From: Nitriliruptorales bacterium
Lineage (GTDB): Bacteria; Actinomycetota; Nitriliruptoria; Euzebyales; Egibacteraceae
Direction of reading: 5' to 3'
Length of the DNA: 22,548 bases
NCBI GenBank assembly: GCA_007126835.1
Contig: SLAO01000105.1
Span: 1-22,548, forward strand
Shown here: in pieces, positions 7,284 through 14,433 of the stretch
Layout of the letters: each line of letters opens with the position of its first letter
How positions within the stretch are numbered: the first letter of the stretch is position 1
The notes under the pieces: generated by a model
What the model saw: the letters and a program-made list of their open reading frames with translations, nothing else
Database searches by the model: none
What the model was told of the DNA's origin: nothing
Translations under genes and position numbers: made by a program

Positions 7284-7301
7284 CACGGCGACACCGCCGT
7301 G
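7284..7301 (-). terminator. Hairpin at the end of the dms operon
   Basis: CACGGCG (7284-7290) and CGCCGTG (7295-7301) form a perfect 7-bp stem with a 4-base loop. It starts immediately after the stop codon of the last operon gene on the minus strand. There is no T tract, as is common for GC-rich actinobacterial terminators. Confidence 0.5.
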
Positions 7302-8474
7302 TCAGGCGGGCAAACGGGCTGGGGGGCGACCCACCGGGTGCGTCCGGCGGAAGGCGCAGAGGCTGCACAATGAGCCGTCGCATTCCAGATCCAGCGGATT
7401 CCTGCACCGGTCGCAGAGGGCGGGAGTTCCCTCCCAAATCGTGTCTGGGGCCTTCCACGCCAGGAATTCAGCGACGCTGGGCGGGCGGGTCAGATCGAGC
7501 GCGTTGGCGGGGCAGAGGTCCTGGCAGGCCGCGCATCCCACACACCGGTCTGGCCAGAAGCGCAGGGACCGCAAGTTCTCCTCGTTGGTGAGGTCCAGGG
7601 CACCGGTCGGGCAAGCGCGTGCACATAGTCCGCAACCGTTGCACCGCTCACCGACGGTGAGTGAGGCGAATCCGACCTCGGCCAGCGAAGCGTCGCTGAC
7701 CAGCCCGTCGCGCTCGTCGAGTTTGCGAAGGGCCATCACGAGACGAGCCCGATCCGCGCTCACCGCCCCCCCAGAAGCGCTCGGCGAAGCAGGGGCGGAC
7801 CTTGAGCCTTCGTCCCGACGAGACTGCGGCGAGCGGAGCAGGTCCCGCCTCGAGCGTGGGCGACGCGCCGCCTCCCAAGTCGTGAGTGGCTCGGGTGCGC
7901 CGGACGCGCGTGGAGCGTCCTCGAAACACAGCTGGGGGTGAGCTTCCTGGTGCGCATCTAGCAGGCACGATGCGGCTTCCAGCCGATCGCGAATGGCCGG
8001 TGTCAACCACGCCAGGGGGCAGTCGGCGCACAGCTCTCCGCGCGCGACGACACGCTCGACGCCTGCTGCGATCAAGGAGAGCCAGGCGCCAGTGCCGATC
8101 CCCGCGAGGCAGCCTTGGATCCGGACACCGGCCTCCACCGGCGGGCCGGATCCGACCCCGCCGGGATGCCGCGCGCACAGGACGTCCATACTGCGAACAT
8201 CTAAGGCTTCGACGCAGCGTAGGAGGTCGTCAGCAGGGTCCCTGCCCGACCAGGCACCGACGGGACAAGCCGGCAAGCACGCGAAGCAGTGGACGCACTT
8301 CGCAGTGTCGAACGCCGGCACTGGATCGACGCGAATTGCCTCGCTGGGACACACCGCCTCGCATGACTCGCAGCCGAAGTGCCGTCCCCGCCAATGCAGG
8401 CACCGTGACGAGTCGATCTCGACGGCCATCTCGTCGAGGTCCCCAAGGCGCGCGACGAGAGAGAGCAACGTCAC
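7302..8474 (-). CDS. Polyferredoxin-like protein with internal Cys-rich domain, DMSO-reductase operon
   Basis: This 390-residue iron-sulfur protein has no signal peptide and is probably cytosolic. The N-terminal ferredoxin domain carries Cys25/35/38/42 (unusually long first spacing) and Cys60/63/66/70. A middle domain (about 95-155) has isolated cysteines in LCARHPG (100), GCLAGIGTGAWLSL (122) and CADCP (149, 152). An Arg/Ser-rich linker (200-240) follows. The C-terminal ferredoxin domain has Cys278/281/284/288 and Cys311/314/317/321, and a C-x2-C...C-x2-C tail (354, 357, 370, 373) could bind zinc or another cluster. The GTG start overlaps the torD stop by four bases (GTGA), so the two are translationally coupled. 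It may feed electrons to or assemble the molybdoenzyme; NapF-like maturation is a known analogue, but NapF is much shorter. The function is inferred. Confidence 0.8.
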   Translation of the reverse strand: MTLLSLVARLGDLDEMAVEIDSSRCLHWRGRHFGCESCEAVCPSEAIRVDPVPAFDTAKCVHCFACLPACPVGAWSGRDPADDLLRCVEALDVRSMDVLCARHPGGVGSGPPVEAGVRIQGCLAGIGTGAWLSLIAAGVERVVARGELCADCPLAWLTPAIRDRLEAASCLLDAHQEAHPQLCFEDAPRASGAPEPLTTWEAARRPRSRRDLLRSPQSRRDEGSRSAPASPSASGGAVSADRARLVMALRKLDERDGLVSDASLAEVGFASLTVGERCNGCGLCARACPTGALDLTNEENLRSLRFWPDRCVGCAACQDLCPANALDLTRPPSVAEFLAWKAPDTIWEGTPALCDRCRNPLDLECDGSLCSLCAFRRTHPVGRPPARLPA

Positions 8475-9172
8475 GCTGTCAGCCTCACTTTGTCGGTGCC
8501 TTCGACCCCCAACACGGCTCCAGCTTCGTGCATGGTGCCTGCCGCCAAGTAGGCCACGCCACGGTAGAAATCGGTGTCAGCATGCTCCACCACCCGTGAC
8601 AGGCACAGCGGCGCCCAGCGGAGGAGGTGGTCGGTGAGAAACGTCCGCTGGGCGCTCCGCAACTCACGGGCCCTTCCAGGGTCACCAGCCTCTACAGCGT
8701 GGAGTCCCAGAACGGACAGGTGGAGCATGAACGCCAACTCCAAGCCCAGATGGTCGTCGGGCTCTTGGCGGAGGTTCGGCGCTTCAAGGCCGAAGCGCCC
8801 GTACCAGGTGCGCACAGCCCGCGTCTGTGCCTCGAACAGCAGATGGTCGGGGCTCAAGTACACCGACTCCCATGGCGGGGCAAGCAAGCGACCCGGCCCA
8901 ATGAAGAGCCGATGGAAGTCGGTTGACAGTCCGGATATCTCGTCAGCCCCATGATCGTCGAAGTGCCCCTGGAGCAGCTCCATGCCCCTGTGAACATCTG
9001 GCTCGCGAGAGGGAATCGCCCACTCTCCTCCGGCCACACCTTCCGCGAGATCGCGGATCAACTCGGGATGGGGCGCCTCGTAGAAAACTCGGCTCAGGAT
9101 CCCGAAGGCGACGGCGTGGCAGGCCAACGTCACCTCGCCAACGTCCAGCTCGGCCGTTTCGGTGAGCGCCAT
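8471..9172 (-). CDS. torD: TorD/DmsD-family molybdoenzyme chaperone
   Basis: This cytosolic all-helical chaperone, 233 residues, would bind the Tat signal of the catalytic subunit and hold it until the molybdenum cofactor is inserted. The diagnostic core is visible: DFHRLFIGPGRLLAPPWESVY (family pattern Y-x-R-L-F-x-G...P-P-W-E-S-V-Y), then LSPDHLLFE and EPDDHLGLELAFMLHL. An ideal ribosome-binding site (AGGAGGGGGC) precedes the ATG. The gene lies 98 bp after the membrane-anchor gene, across two hairpins, and its stop overlaps the start of the polyferredoxin gene. A gene symbol is given by family only; DmsD would be equally fair. Confidence in the family is high. Confidence 0.9.
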   Translation of the reverse strand: MALTETAELDVGEVTLACHAVAFGILSRVFYEAPHPELIRDLAEGVAGGEWAIPSREPDVHRGMELLQGHFDDHGADEISGLSTDFHRLFIGPGRLLAPPWESVYLSPDHLLFEAQTRAVRTWYGRFGLEAPNLRQEPDDHLGLELAFMLHLSVLGLHAVEAGDPGRARELRSAQRTFLTDHLLRWAPLCLSRVVEHADTDFYRGVAYLAAGTMHEAGAVLGVEGTDKVRLTA

Positions 9173-9214
9173 GCCCCCTCCTCTTCCGTGCGTTGTTGGC
9201 TACTCGTTGCCTGG

Positions 9215-9258
9215 TTGCCGGCGGGTGGGGCCCCGCACGGGTGCCCACCAGCCGGCAA
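9215..9258 (-). terminator. Large intercistronic hairpin between dmsC and torD
   Basis: TTGCCGGC-x-GGTGGG (9215-9229) pairs with CCCACC-x-GCCGGCAA (9244-9258) with a single mismatch, and the loop holds a further CCCG/CGGG stem. It follows the dmsC stop on the minus strand. It could attenuate transcription or protect the upstream mRNA, so that structural genes and chaperone genes are made in different amounts. No T tract follows. Confidence 0.5.
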
Positions 9259-9265
9259 TCAGGGG

Positions 9266-9286
9266 GCCCGTCAGACGCTGACGGGC
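9266..9286 (-). terminator. Hairpin over the dmsC stop codon
   Basis: GCCCGTCAG (9266-9274) and CTGACGGGC (9278-9286) form a perfect 9-bp stem with a 3-base loop. The stem contains the TGA stop of dmsC. It is stacked 7 bp from the larger hairpin, making a two-part structure at the operon's internal boundary. Confidence 0.5.
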
Positions 9287-10191
9287 ACGTTCGTGGCGTA
9301 GAACATGTACCGGCCGAGCACCTCGGCGATGAGCACGAGACCCAGTGCTCCGTGGATGAGGGGGCTGGCCAGCCGCTGGGGATCTGCGTCGTACGTGCTC
9401 TTGTACAGGAAGACGCCGAGGATCGCCGCCCCGGCGAAGGCGAACACGAGCCGCAGGGCGAACACGTCACCGTAGCCCTGCAACATGAGCGCCGCGCTGG
9501 AGACTGCGGCACTGTCACCACCGGCCAGCGCCGCGACATGCAGGGGAGCCGTCACCATCTGGACCCCAACCAACACCACAGCGCCGATCCCCACGAGACG
9601 GAGAGACCGCTGGAGCAGGTCAAGCAGATCCGCGTCCACGCCGTCGTCCTGACGCCGGAGATGCGCGTACGTCGCCACAAGGGCCACCCCAACCGCCAAG
9701 CTCCCCAACAGCAGGGTTGTGGCCATGAACGCCACGGGGGTGGCGATGCTGTCCCACGCCGGCTGCGTCGGCAGCATGTACACCTGAGCCATGCTGAACA
9801 CGAACGCCACGCCGATGACTGCTGCGACGACGGCGATTGCTCTGCGGACTTGGAACGTGGCGATCTTGCGCCATTGCATCAGCGCGAAGCCGCCGCCCAC
9901 GATCACGAACGCGGCTCCGAAGACGATCTCGCGGCTCAGCCACGACGTGCCGAAGTTGGCAACCGCCCGCCAAGCGATCAGGGGGCTACCCAGATGCAGC
10001 AGCGAGGCCAGGAAGCTGAAGATCAGTATCGGCCCGATCGCGAGGAGCGCTCGGTCGGTAAGCCGGTCCGCTTTGCCCGCATCATGGCTGCGGAGGGCGA
10101 TGGTGTGAATGATCCCGAGGACGATAAAGGCACCGACCGCCATCTGCGCGAAGATCGTGAAGACGACGAGCGACCAGTCCTGAATATCCAT
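9271..10191 (-). CDS. dmsC: DmsC-like membrane anchor subunit (DMSO reductase family)
   Basis: This 306-residue integral membrane protein has about eight hydrophobic helices (for example VVFTIFAQMAVGAFIVLGII near the N-terminus and LGLVLIAEVLGRYMFYATNV at the end). It would oxidise quinol and pass electrons to the iron-sulfur subunit. The pattern of a short N-terminal loop, then LLHLGSPLIAWRAVANFGTSWLSRE, is typical of DmsC (LHLG...A..N...SWLSRE). The ATG at 10191 follows the dmsB stop by a single base, with GAGGAGG about 7 bases before it, so the two are tightly coupled. A longer frame runs upstream to 10389, but only through the end of dmsB. Quinone type cannot be told from the sequence. 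Confidence 0.9.
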   Translation of the reverse strand: MDIQDWSLVVFTIFAQMAVGAFIVLGIIHTIALRSHDAGKADRLTDRALLAIGPILIFSFLASLLHLGSPLIAWRAVANFGTSWLSREIVFGAAFVIVGGGFALMQWRKIATFQVRRAIAVVAAVIGVAFVFSMAQVYMLPTQPAWDSIATPVAFMATTLLLGSLAVGVALVATYAHLRRQDDGVDADLLDLLQRSLRLVGIGAVVLVGVQMVTAPLHVAALAGGDSAAVSSAALMLQGYGDVFALRLVFAFAGAAILGVFLYKSTYDADPQRLASPLIHGALGLVLIAEVLGRYMFYATNVPVSV

Positions 10192-10192
10192 C

Positions 10193-10816
10193 TCAAACCT
10201 CCTCGAGGTTGCTGACCCGACCGGCGTCGCTCCCCGCCGGCCGTGCCTCGCGATGGGGGCCGAAGACCACTGCCGGCGAGCTAAGGGCCGCCTCTGGCAG
10301 CGGGGCGACCTCGTCGAGGTCTCCGTACTTCGCTCGGAGCTCCTCCAGCGGGCCGTAATCCAGTGCCCGCATCGGGCAGGCATCCACACAGGCCGGGGCG
10401 AGCCCCTCAGCGAGGTAGTCCGCGCAGAAGTCGCACTTGGTCATCTTCCCGGCGTCGGAGTCGTACTGCATCGCCCCGTACGGGCAGCTCCACTCGCAGT
10501 AGCGGCAGCCCAGGCACTTGTCCTGGTCAATGAGCACGACGCCGTCGGCGTCGCGCTTGGTCAGGCCCCCGCTAGGGCAGACGTCCACGCAGGGGGGTTC
10601 CTCACAATGCATGCAGGAGACGGGGACGCTGTAGGCGAACGCGGTGGTGAGCCACGCCTCGCCCTGCATCGTCCAGTCACCGCCGCTGTACTCCAGAACG
10701 CGGCGCCACATGATGTCGAGATCGAGGTCGTTCTTGTCTTTGCAGGCGATCTGGCAGGCCTTGCAGCCGGTGCAGCTGTCCAGGTCTACGTAGAAGGCCA
10801 ATTGCTCCTGCGCCAT
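10193..10816 (-). CDS. dmsB: DmsB-like four-cluster ferredoxin subunit
   Basis: This 207-residue electron-transfer subunit joins the catalytic and membrane subunits. All 16 cysteines for four [4Fe-4S] clusters are present: Cys15/18/21/25, Cys68/71/76/80, Cys101/104/107/111 and Cys128/131/143/147. The segment VSCMHCEEPPCVDVCPSGG and the CLGCRYCEWSCPYGA motif are family hallmarks. There is no signal peptide, consistent with co-export bound to the Tat-signal subunit. It starts 15 bp after the dmsA stop, with AAGGGA upstream, and is followed by dmsC at 1 bp. The C-terminal 40 residues are acidic and low in cysteine, as in other DmsB proteins. Confidence 0.93.
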   Translation of the reverse strand: MAQEQLAFYVDLDSCTGCKACQIACKDKNDLDLDIMWRRVLEYSGGDWTMQGEAWLTTAFAYSVPVSCMHCEEPPCVDVCPSGGLTKRDADGVVLIDQDKCLGCRYCEWSCPYGAMQYDSDAGKMTKCDFCADYLAEGLAPACVDACPMRALDYGPLEELRAKYGDLDEVAPLPEAALSSPAVVFGPHREARPAGSDAGRVSNLEEV

Positions 10817-10831
10817 TGGTAGTCCCTTCCG

Positions 10832-13219
10832 CTACGAAGCTTTCTCAACCTCGACGAGGTTTGTGTGCTGCGGATTCCCCTTCGCTCCCGGGGTCCAGCG
10901 CTCGGTGGTGAGGACGTTGATCGACCCGCGCTGGTCGACGCCGTCCTCGTCGGGTTCCCACCAACCGCCCTGAGGTAGGTCGACGCAACCGGGGACGATG
11001 CGCTCGGTGATCCGCACCGGCACATTCACCTCGCCGCGGTCATTGAAGACGCGCACCGTGTCGCCGTCTTCGAGGTCGCGGGCTTCGGCGTCGATGGGGT
11101 TCATGAAGAGGCGCTGTGGGAGCGCTTCGTCCATCCAATCGATGTTGTCGTAGGTCGAATGCGAGCGACGCTGGTAGTGCGAGCCCATGCACGACAGTGG
11201 GTACTGCTCGTACAGCTCGTCCCACGGACCGCCTTCCCACTCGGGGATGTACTTGGCGATCGCCGGCATGTTCTCGATGTCCTGGTCCCACAAGTCCTTT
11301 GAGAAGATCTCGATCTTTCCGGATGGGGTCTCCAGAGGGTTTTCTCCCGGGTCCTCGCGGAACTCCTTGTAGGCGATGTGGGGCTCGTCGTAGACGGGGA
11401 CGAACACGCCTTCGGCTCGCCAAGCTTCGTAGCCAGGGAAGTCGGGGTGTGTTTCCGCGGTTACGGCGACCATCTCGCGGAGCCAGTCCTCCTGGGACTT
11501 GCCGCCATCGGTGTACTCCTCGCCGATCCCTAGACGCTCGGCGACCTCGGCGCAGATCTCATAGTCGGTCTTGCTCTCGAACATCGGCTCGATCGCCTTG
11601 TTGATCGCGATGAGCGAGTCGCCCCACACCCACGTGGTGCACAGGTCGTCCTGCTCCATCTGAGTGGCGGCGGGCAGCAGGATGTCGGCGAACTTCGCGC
11701 TCGGGGTCATGAAGTGCTCGTGCACCACGATGAACTCGACCAACGAGGTGTCGCGGAGGATCTCCGCGGTGCGGTTGATGTTGCTGTGCTGGTTGATCAA
11801 CGTGTTGCCGCCGCAGTTGTAGATGAGCTTGAGGTTGGACGGCAGCCGGTCGGTGCCGACCAAGCCTTCTTCGGCAGTGAGCTCGGTGCCACGGAGGATG
11901 GCCTCCGTCCACAGGAACACCGGGATCGCGGCTTCAACGGGGTTCTCGCCGCCGGGGAGACCGCCGACCGCGGTGCCACGTCCGCAGTAGCCGGCACCCG
12001 AGCCCCAGCCTCCGCTGATGCCAATGTTGCCGGTCATCGCCGCGAGGTTGATGCCGCCGCGTACCGGCTGCTCGCCGTATGCGCGCCGCTGCATGCCCCA
12101 ACCCTGGATGAGCGCCGCTGGCTTGGTCGTGGCGAACTCGCGGGCGAGGCTGACGATGCGTTCCCGCGGAATGCGGGTGATCGCCTCGGCCCACTCAGGC
12201 GTCTTGGCGGTGCCGTCAGCGTCGCCCATAACGTAGGACTTGTATGAGTTACCCGCGGGGACGCCCTCGGGCATGTGATCCTCGTCGAAGCCGACCGCGT
12301 AGGTGTCGAGGAACTCCTGATCGTGCAAGTCCTCGGTGATCATCACGTACGCCATGGCGTCCATGAGCGCGTTGTCGGTCCCGGGGTAGATCGGGATCCA
12401 CTCGTCGGCGGCGCCCGACGCGGTCATGCTCATCCGCGGGTCGATCACGATCGTCTTGGCCCCGGCCTTGCGGGCCTCCTTCAGGTAGTACTGGGTGTTG
12501 GTGCCGAAGATGGTCTCGGTCGGGTTCCAGCCCCAAGCAAGGATCAGCTTGGAGTTGAGAAGGTCGTCACGGCTGTGGCCGCTCAAGCTGGTGCCCAACG
12601 TGTACGGGGTCGCATACCCCGTGCACGCGGTGCTATAGGAGTTGTAGTAGTTCAGTGAGCCTCCGAAGAGGTTCATCAGGCGCCCGGACGCCCCACTCCC
12701 CCGCAGTGCGCTGCCACCGCCGGAAGCGTAGTGGTTGAGCATCGCCTCATTGCCGTACTCGTCCTTGATGCGCTGCATCTCGGATGCGACGGTGCCGAGT
12801 GCCTCGTCCCACGAGACACGTTCGAACTTACCCTCGCCTCGCTCACCCACCCGCTTCATCGGGTACTTCAGGCGGTCCGGGTGGTAGCCACGGCGACGGT
12901 ACGAGCGGCCCCGCATGCAAGCACGCAGTTGCGGATCCTCGAACGAGTCTGGACGATCATCGCTCGTGATCCGCGTGATGCTGCCGTCTTGAACCCACGC
13001 CTTGAGCACGCACCGGCCACCGCAGTTGTGCGCACATCCTGTCGGGATGACCGTAGCGTCCGTTACCGCATCAGTGGGGGCTGCCCACTGCAAACCATAC
13101 TTTGCGCCACCGCCAGACAGCGCCGCCGTTCCACCCACCGCTGCGCTCCACTTAACGAACGAACGCCTCGTCAAGAGAGCGTCGGCGAGTGCCTTCTTTG
13201 CAAACCCTCCGTCCGCCAT
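10832..13219 (-). CDS. dmsA: Tat-exported DMSO-reductase-family molybdoenzyme, catalytic subunit
   Basis: This 795-residue enzyme reduces a terminal acceptor, probably DMSO or another S/N-oxide, using a bis-MGD molybdenum cofactor. The N-terminus has a Tat signal (TRRSFVKWSA, Arg18-Arg19) followed by a hydrophobic stretch. A [4Fe-4S] cluster is supported by Cys62-x3-Cys66-x3-Cys70 and Cys101. The segment NSYSTACTGYATP (193-205) aligns with the E. coli DmsA region that supplies the Mo-ligating serine; Ser196 in Y-S-T is the best candidate. The C-terminal cofactor-binding domain has NPIDAEARDLEDGDTVRVFNDRG. The length matches DmsA. GGGAGG sits 7 bases before ATG 13219. The substrate is not decided by the sequence; TMAO, biotin sulfoxide, selenate and other acceptors remain possible. 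It heads an operon with B, C, TorD and a polyferredoxin. Confidence 0.93.
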   Translation of the reverse strand: MADGGFAKKALADALLTRRSFVKWSAAVGGTAALSGGGAKYGLQWAAPTDAVTDATVIPTGCAHNCGGRCVLKAWVQDGSITRITSDDRPDSFEDPQLRACMRGRSYRRRGYHPDRLKYPMKRVGERGEGKFERVSWDEALGTVASEMQRIKDEYGNEAMLNHYASGGGSALRGSGASGRLMNLFGGSLNYYNSYSTACTGYATPYTLGTSLSGHSRDDLLNSKLILAWGWNPTETIFGTNTQYYLKEARKAGAKTIVIDPRMSMTASGAADEWIPIYPGTDNALMDAMAYVMITEDLHDQEFLDTYAVGFDEDHMPEGVPAGNSYKSYVMGDADGTAKTPEWAEAITRIPRERIVSLAREFATTKPAALIQGWGMQRRAYGEQPVRGGINLAAMTGNIGISGGWGSGAGYCGRGTAVGGLPGGENPVEAAIPVFLWTEAILRGTELTAEEGLVGTDRLPSNLKLIYNCGGNTLINQHSNINRTAEILRDTSLVEFIVVHEHFMTPSAKFADILLPAATQMEQDDLCTTWVWGDSLIAINKAIEPMFESKTDYEICAEVAERLGIGEEYTDGGKSQEDWLREMVAVTAETHPDFPGYEAWRAEGVFVPVYDEPHIAYKEFREDPGENPLETPSGKIEIFSKDLWDQDIENMPAIAKYIPEWEGGPWDELYEQYPLSCMGSHYQRRSHSTYDNIDWMDEALPQRLFMNPIDAEARDLEDGDTVRVFNDRGEVNVPVRITERIVPGCVDLPQGGWWEPDEDGVDQRGSINVLTTERWTPGAKGNPQHTNLVEVEKAS

Positions 13220-13236
13220 GTTCCATCCTCCCTAAG

Positions 13237-13251
13237 CGGGATTATTTCCCG
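13237..13251 (-). promoter_or_regulatory. Inverted repeat over the presumed dmsA -10 element
   Basis: CGGGA-TTATT-TCCCG, 18 bp before the dmsA ATG. Its centre reads AATAA on the coding strand. It could be an operator or a short leader hairpin. Confidence 0.4.
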
Positions 13252-13570
13252 AGGATCGGTCAGTGCCGACCTTCAATTCATCTGTCGCGTGCGGATTGAC
13301 GTGCTGAGGCGCCTTTGTGTTTGGTCCGTAGTCGTCGAGGGATTGGGGCGCACGCCATCTCCAAGGTTGCAGTCGACCGTGCACACCCACTTCCGCTCGC
13401 TGGCGGGGCCTCTGACGAGTTGCTTGTCGTCACAGGATCGCCAGTAACTCCTGTTAGCAGCAGGGCCGAAAGACCCCAACTTCAATGACGGCTGCGAGAC
13501 TGAGGCGGGACCAAAACCCCTGTCTGTCGACTAAACATTGTGCGGCAAAGCGAGTTTTGCAAGTCCGTCG

Positions 13571-13581
13571 GTAACAGTTAC
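13571..13581. promoter_or_regulatory. Palindrome GTAACAGTTAC
   Basis: Perfect 5-bp arms around one base, roughly 130 bp upstream of mobB and in an A/T-rich part of the divergent region. A degenerate copy (GTAAC-n4-GTTAG) lies at 13444-13457. Two spaced half-similar sites would suit a dimeric regulator. The binder is unknown. Confidence 0.35.
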
Positions 13582-13711
13582 TGCATCACAAAGAAATACT
13601 CTGGCGCTAGCAAGCACGTCGTCATCGCGACAATTGCGGACGGTCAGGCGCGGTGCTCAACGCGTATCATCCTGCGATCGAACCTTCTACAGGCCGGGGT
13701 AGGGAGAAGCC

Positions 13712-14356
13712 ATGCACGTACGAGCGATCGTCGGTGACAGCGGCAGCGGAAAGACGTTGCTGGCCGAGCACCTGGTGGCGGCATTGGTGGACAAGGGCCA
13801 GCGGGTGGCGTACGTAAAGCACGCTCCCCATGGGTTCGATCCGGGCAAGGTTGGCAGTGACACTTGGCGGGTGGCACAGGCAGGCGCCGCGCAATGTCTC
13901 GTGGTGGGCGCCCGGGGTCAGACGCGGGTCGAGCACCCGGCAGACGGCAGCCTCGGGCCCGAGGCGCTGATGCTCGGCGGGCTCGACGCCGATTCGATTC
14001 TCCTCGAGGGGTTCAGCTCGACGGCGTGGCCGAAGATCCGCGTGGCTCGGCGTGGGGCGGCACCCCGCGAGGTCGCGCCCCCGGTGCTGCACGAGGTCGT
14101 CTGTGACGAAGACGGGTTCGCCGGCGCTGAGCTGCGGGCGGCGCTGGACTCACTGCTCGCCTCGACGACGCAGCCCTCCGCGCCGACGGTGTCGGTTTCG
14201 GCGGATGGACAGGACATCCCGGTGCGAGGGTTCGCCGCCCGGGCCCTCGCATCCACGGTGCGGGGGCTCTGCACGACGCTGCATGGTGTCCACGACCCCG
14301 CCGAGCTGACGATCTCTGTCCGGTGGCCAGCCGACGAGGCAGGCTCCGACCGCTGA
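13712..14356 (+). CDS. mobB: Molybdopterin-guanine dinucleotide biosynthesis protein MobB, with C-terminal extension
   Basis: This 214-residue GTP-binding protein assists conversion of molybdenum cofactor to the MGD form used by DMSO-reductase-family enzymes. The Walker A loop GDSGSGKT is at residues 8-15, followed by the family pattern R-V-A-Y-V-K-H-A-P-H-G-F-D...G-S-D-T-W-R-x-A-Q-A-G-A. LLEGFSSTAWPKIRVAR at about 97-113 matches the conserved E-G-F/Y...P-K-I-x-V motif. Residues 160-205 form an added domain (DIPVRGFAARALASTVRGLCTTLHGV). Its position after MobB is seen in some other actinobacterial proteins, but its job is unknown. AGGGAGAA lies just before the ATG. It is divergent from dmsA, which needs the cofactor that it helps make. 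MobA is not in this window. Confidence 0.9.
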   Translation: MHVRAIVGDSGSGKTLLAEHLVAALVDKGQRVAYVKHAPHGFDPGKVGSDTWRVAQAGAAQCLVVGARGQTRVEHPADGSLGPEALMLGGLDADSILLEGFSSTAWPKIRVARRGAAPREVAPPVLHEVVCDEDGFAGAELRAALDSLLASTTQPSAPTVSVSADGQDIPVRGFAARALASTVRGLCTTLHGVHDPAELTISVRWPADEAGSDR

Positions 14357-14379
14357 GGCGGCGTCACCGGACCGGTCCA

Positions 14380-14433
14380 GACAGCGCTGGCCAGCCCGAA
14401 GCCCCAGTGCTGGACGAACCAGGCGCCGCTGTC
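14380..14433. terminator. Weak inverted repeat between convergent mobB and the GGDEF-EAL gene
   Basis: GACAGCG (14380-14386) can pair with CGCTGTC (14427-14433) over the 75-bp gap, and a 10-bp palindrome GGACCGGTCC lies just before. The loop is about 40 bases, so only a weak bidirectional terminator is suggested. Confidence 0.25.

Larger units (their letters stand above)
13220..13711. promoter_or_regulatory. 492-bp divergent regulatory region between dmsA and mobB
   Basis: No coding gene is seen. The stretch is locally richer in A/T than its surroundings, especially 13520-13640. On the minus side, CGGGA (13237-13241) and TCCCG (13247-13251) form an inverted repeat around TTATT, overlapping a -10-like AATAAT for dmsA. 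GTAACAGTTAC at 13571-13581 is a perfect palindrome, and a related GTAAC...GTTAG occurs at 13444-13457. GCAAA/TTTGC arms lie at 13545-13560. A -10-like TATCAT (13665-13670) precedes mobB. These could be operators for an oxygen- or substrate-responsive factor. No clear FNR box is visible. A structured 5' leader also remains possible. Confidence 0.5.

Noticed and set aside
7231..7941. Plus-strand open frame with a good GGGGAGG before ATG 7231
   Set aside because: It runs antisense through the polyferredoxin gene for about 640 bases and its protein is Ser/Arg/Pro-rich low-complexity with no domain, as expected for a shadow frame in GC-rich DNA.
13457..13520. CCGAAAGACCCC in the dmsA-mobB gap resembles a conserved 23S rRNA stretch
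   Set aside because: The match is about 12 bases and the flanks do not continue as rRNA.
13805..13860. GGTTCGATCC reminiscent of a tRNA T-arm
   Set aside because: It lies inside the conserved KHAPHGFDPG coding motif of mobB and no cloverleaf can be formed around it.
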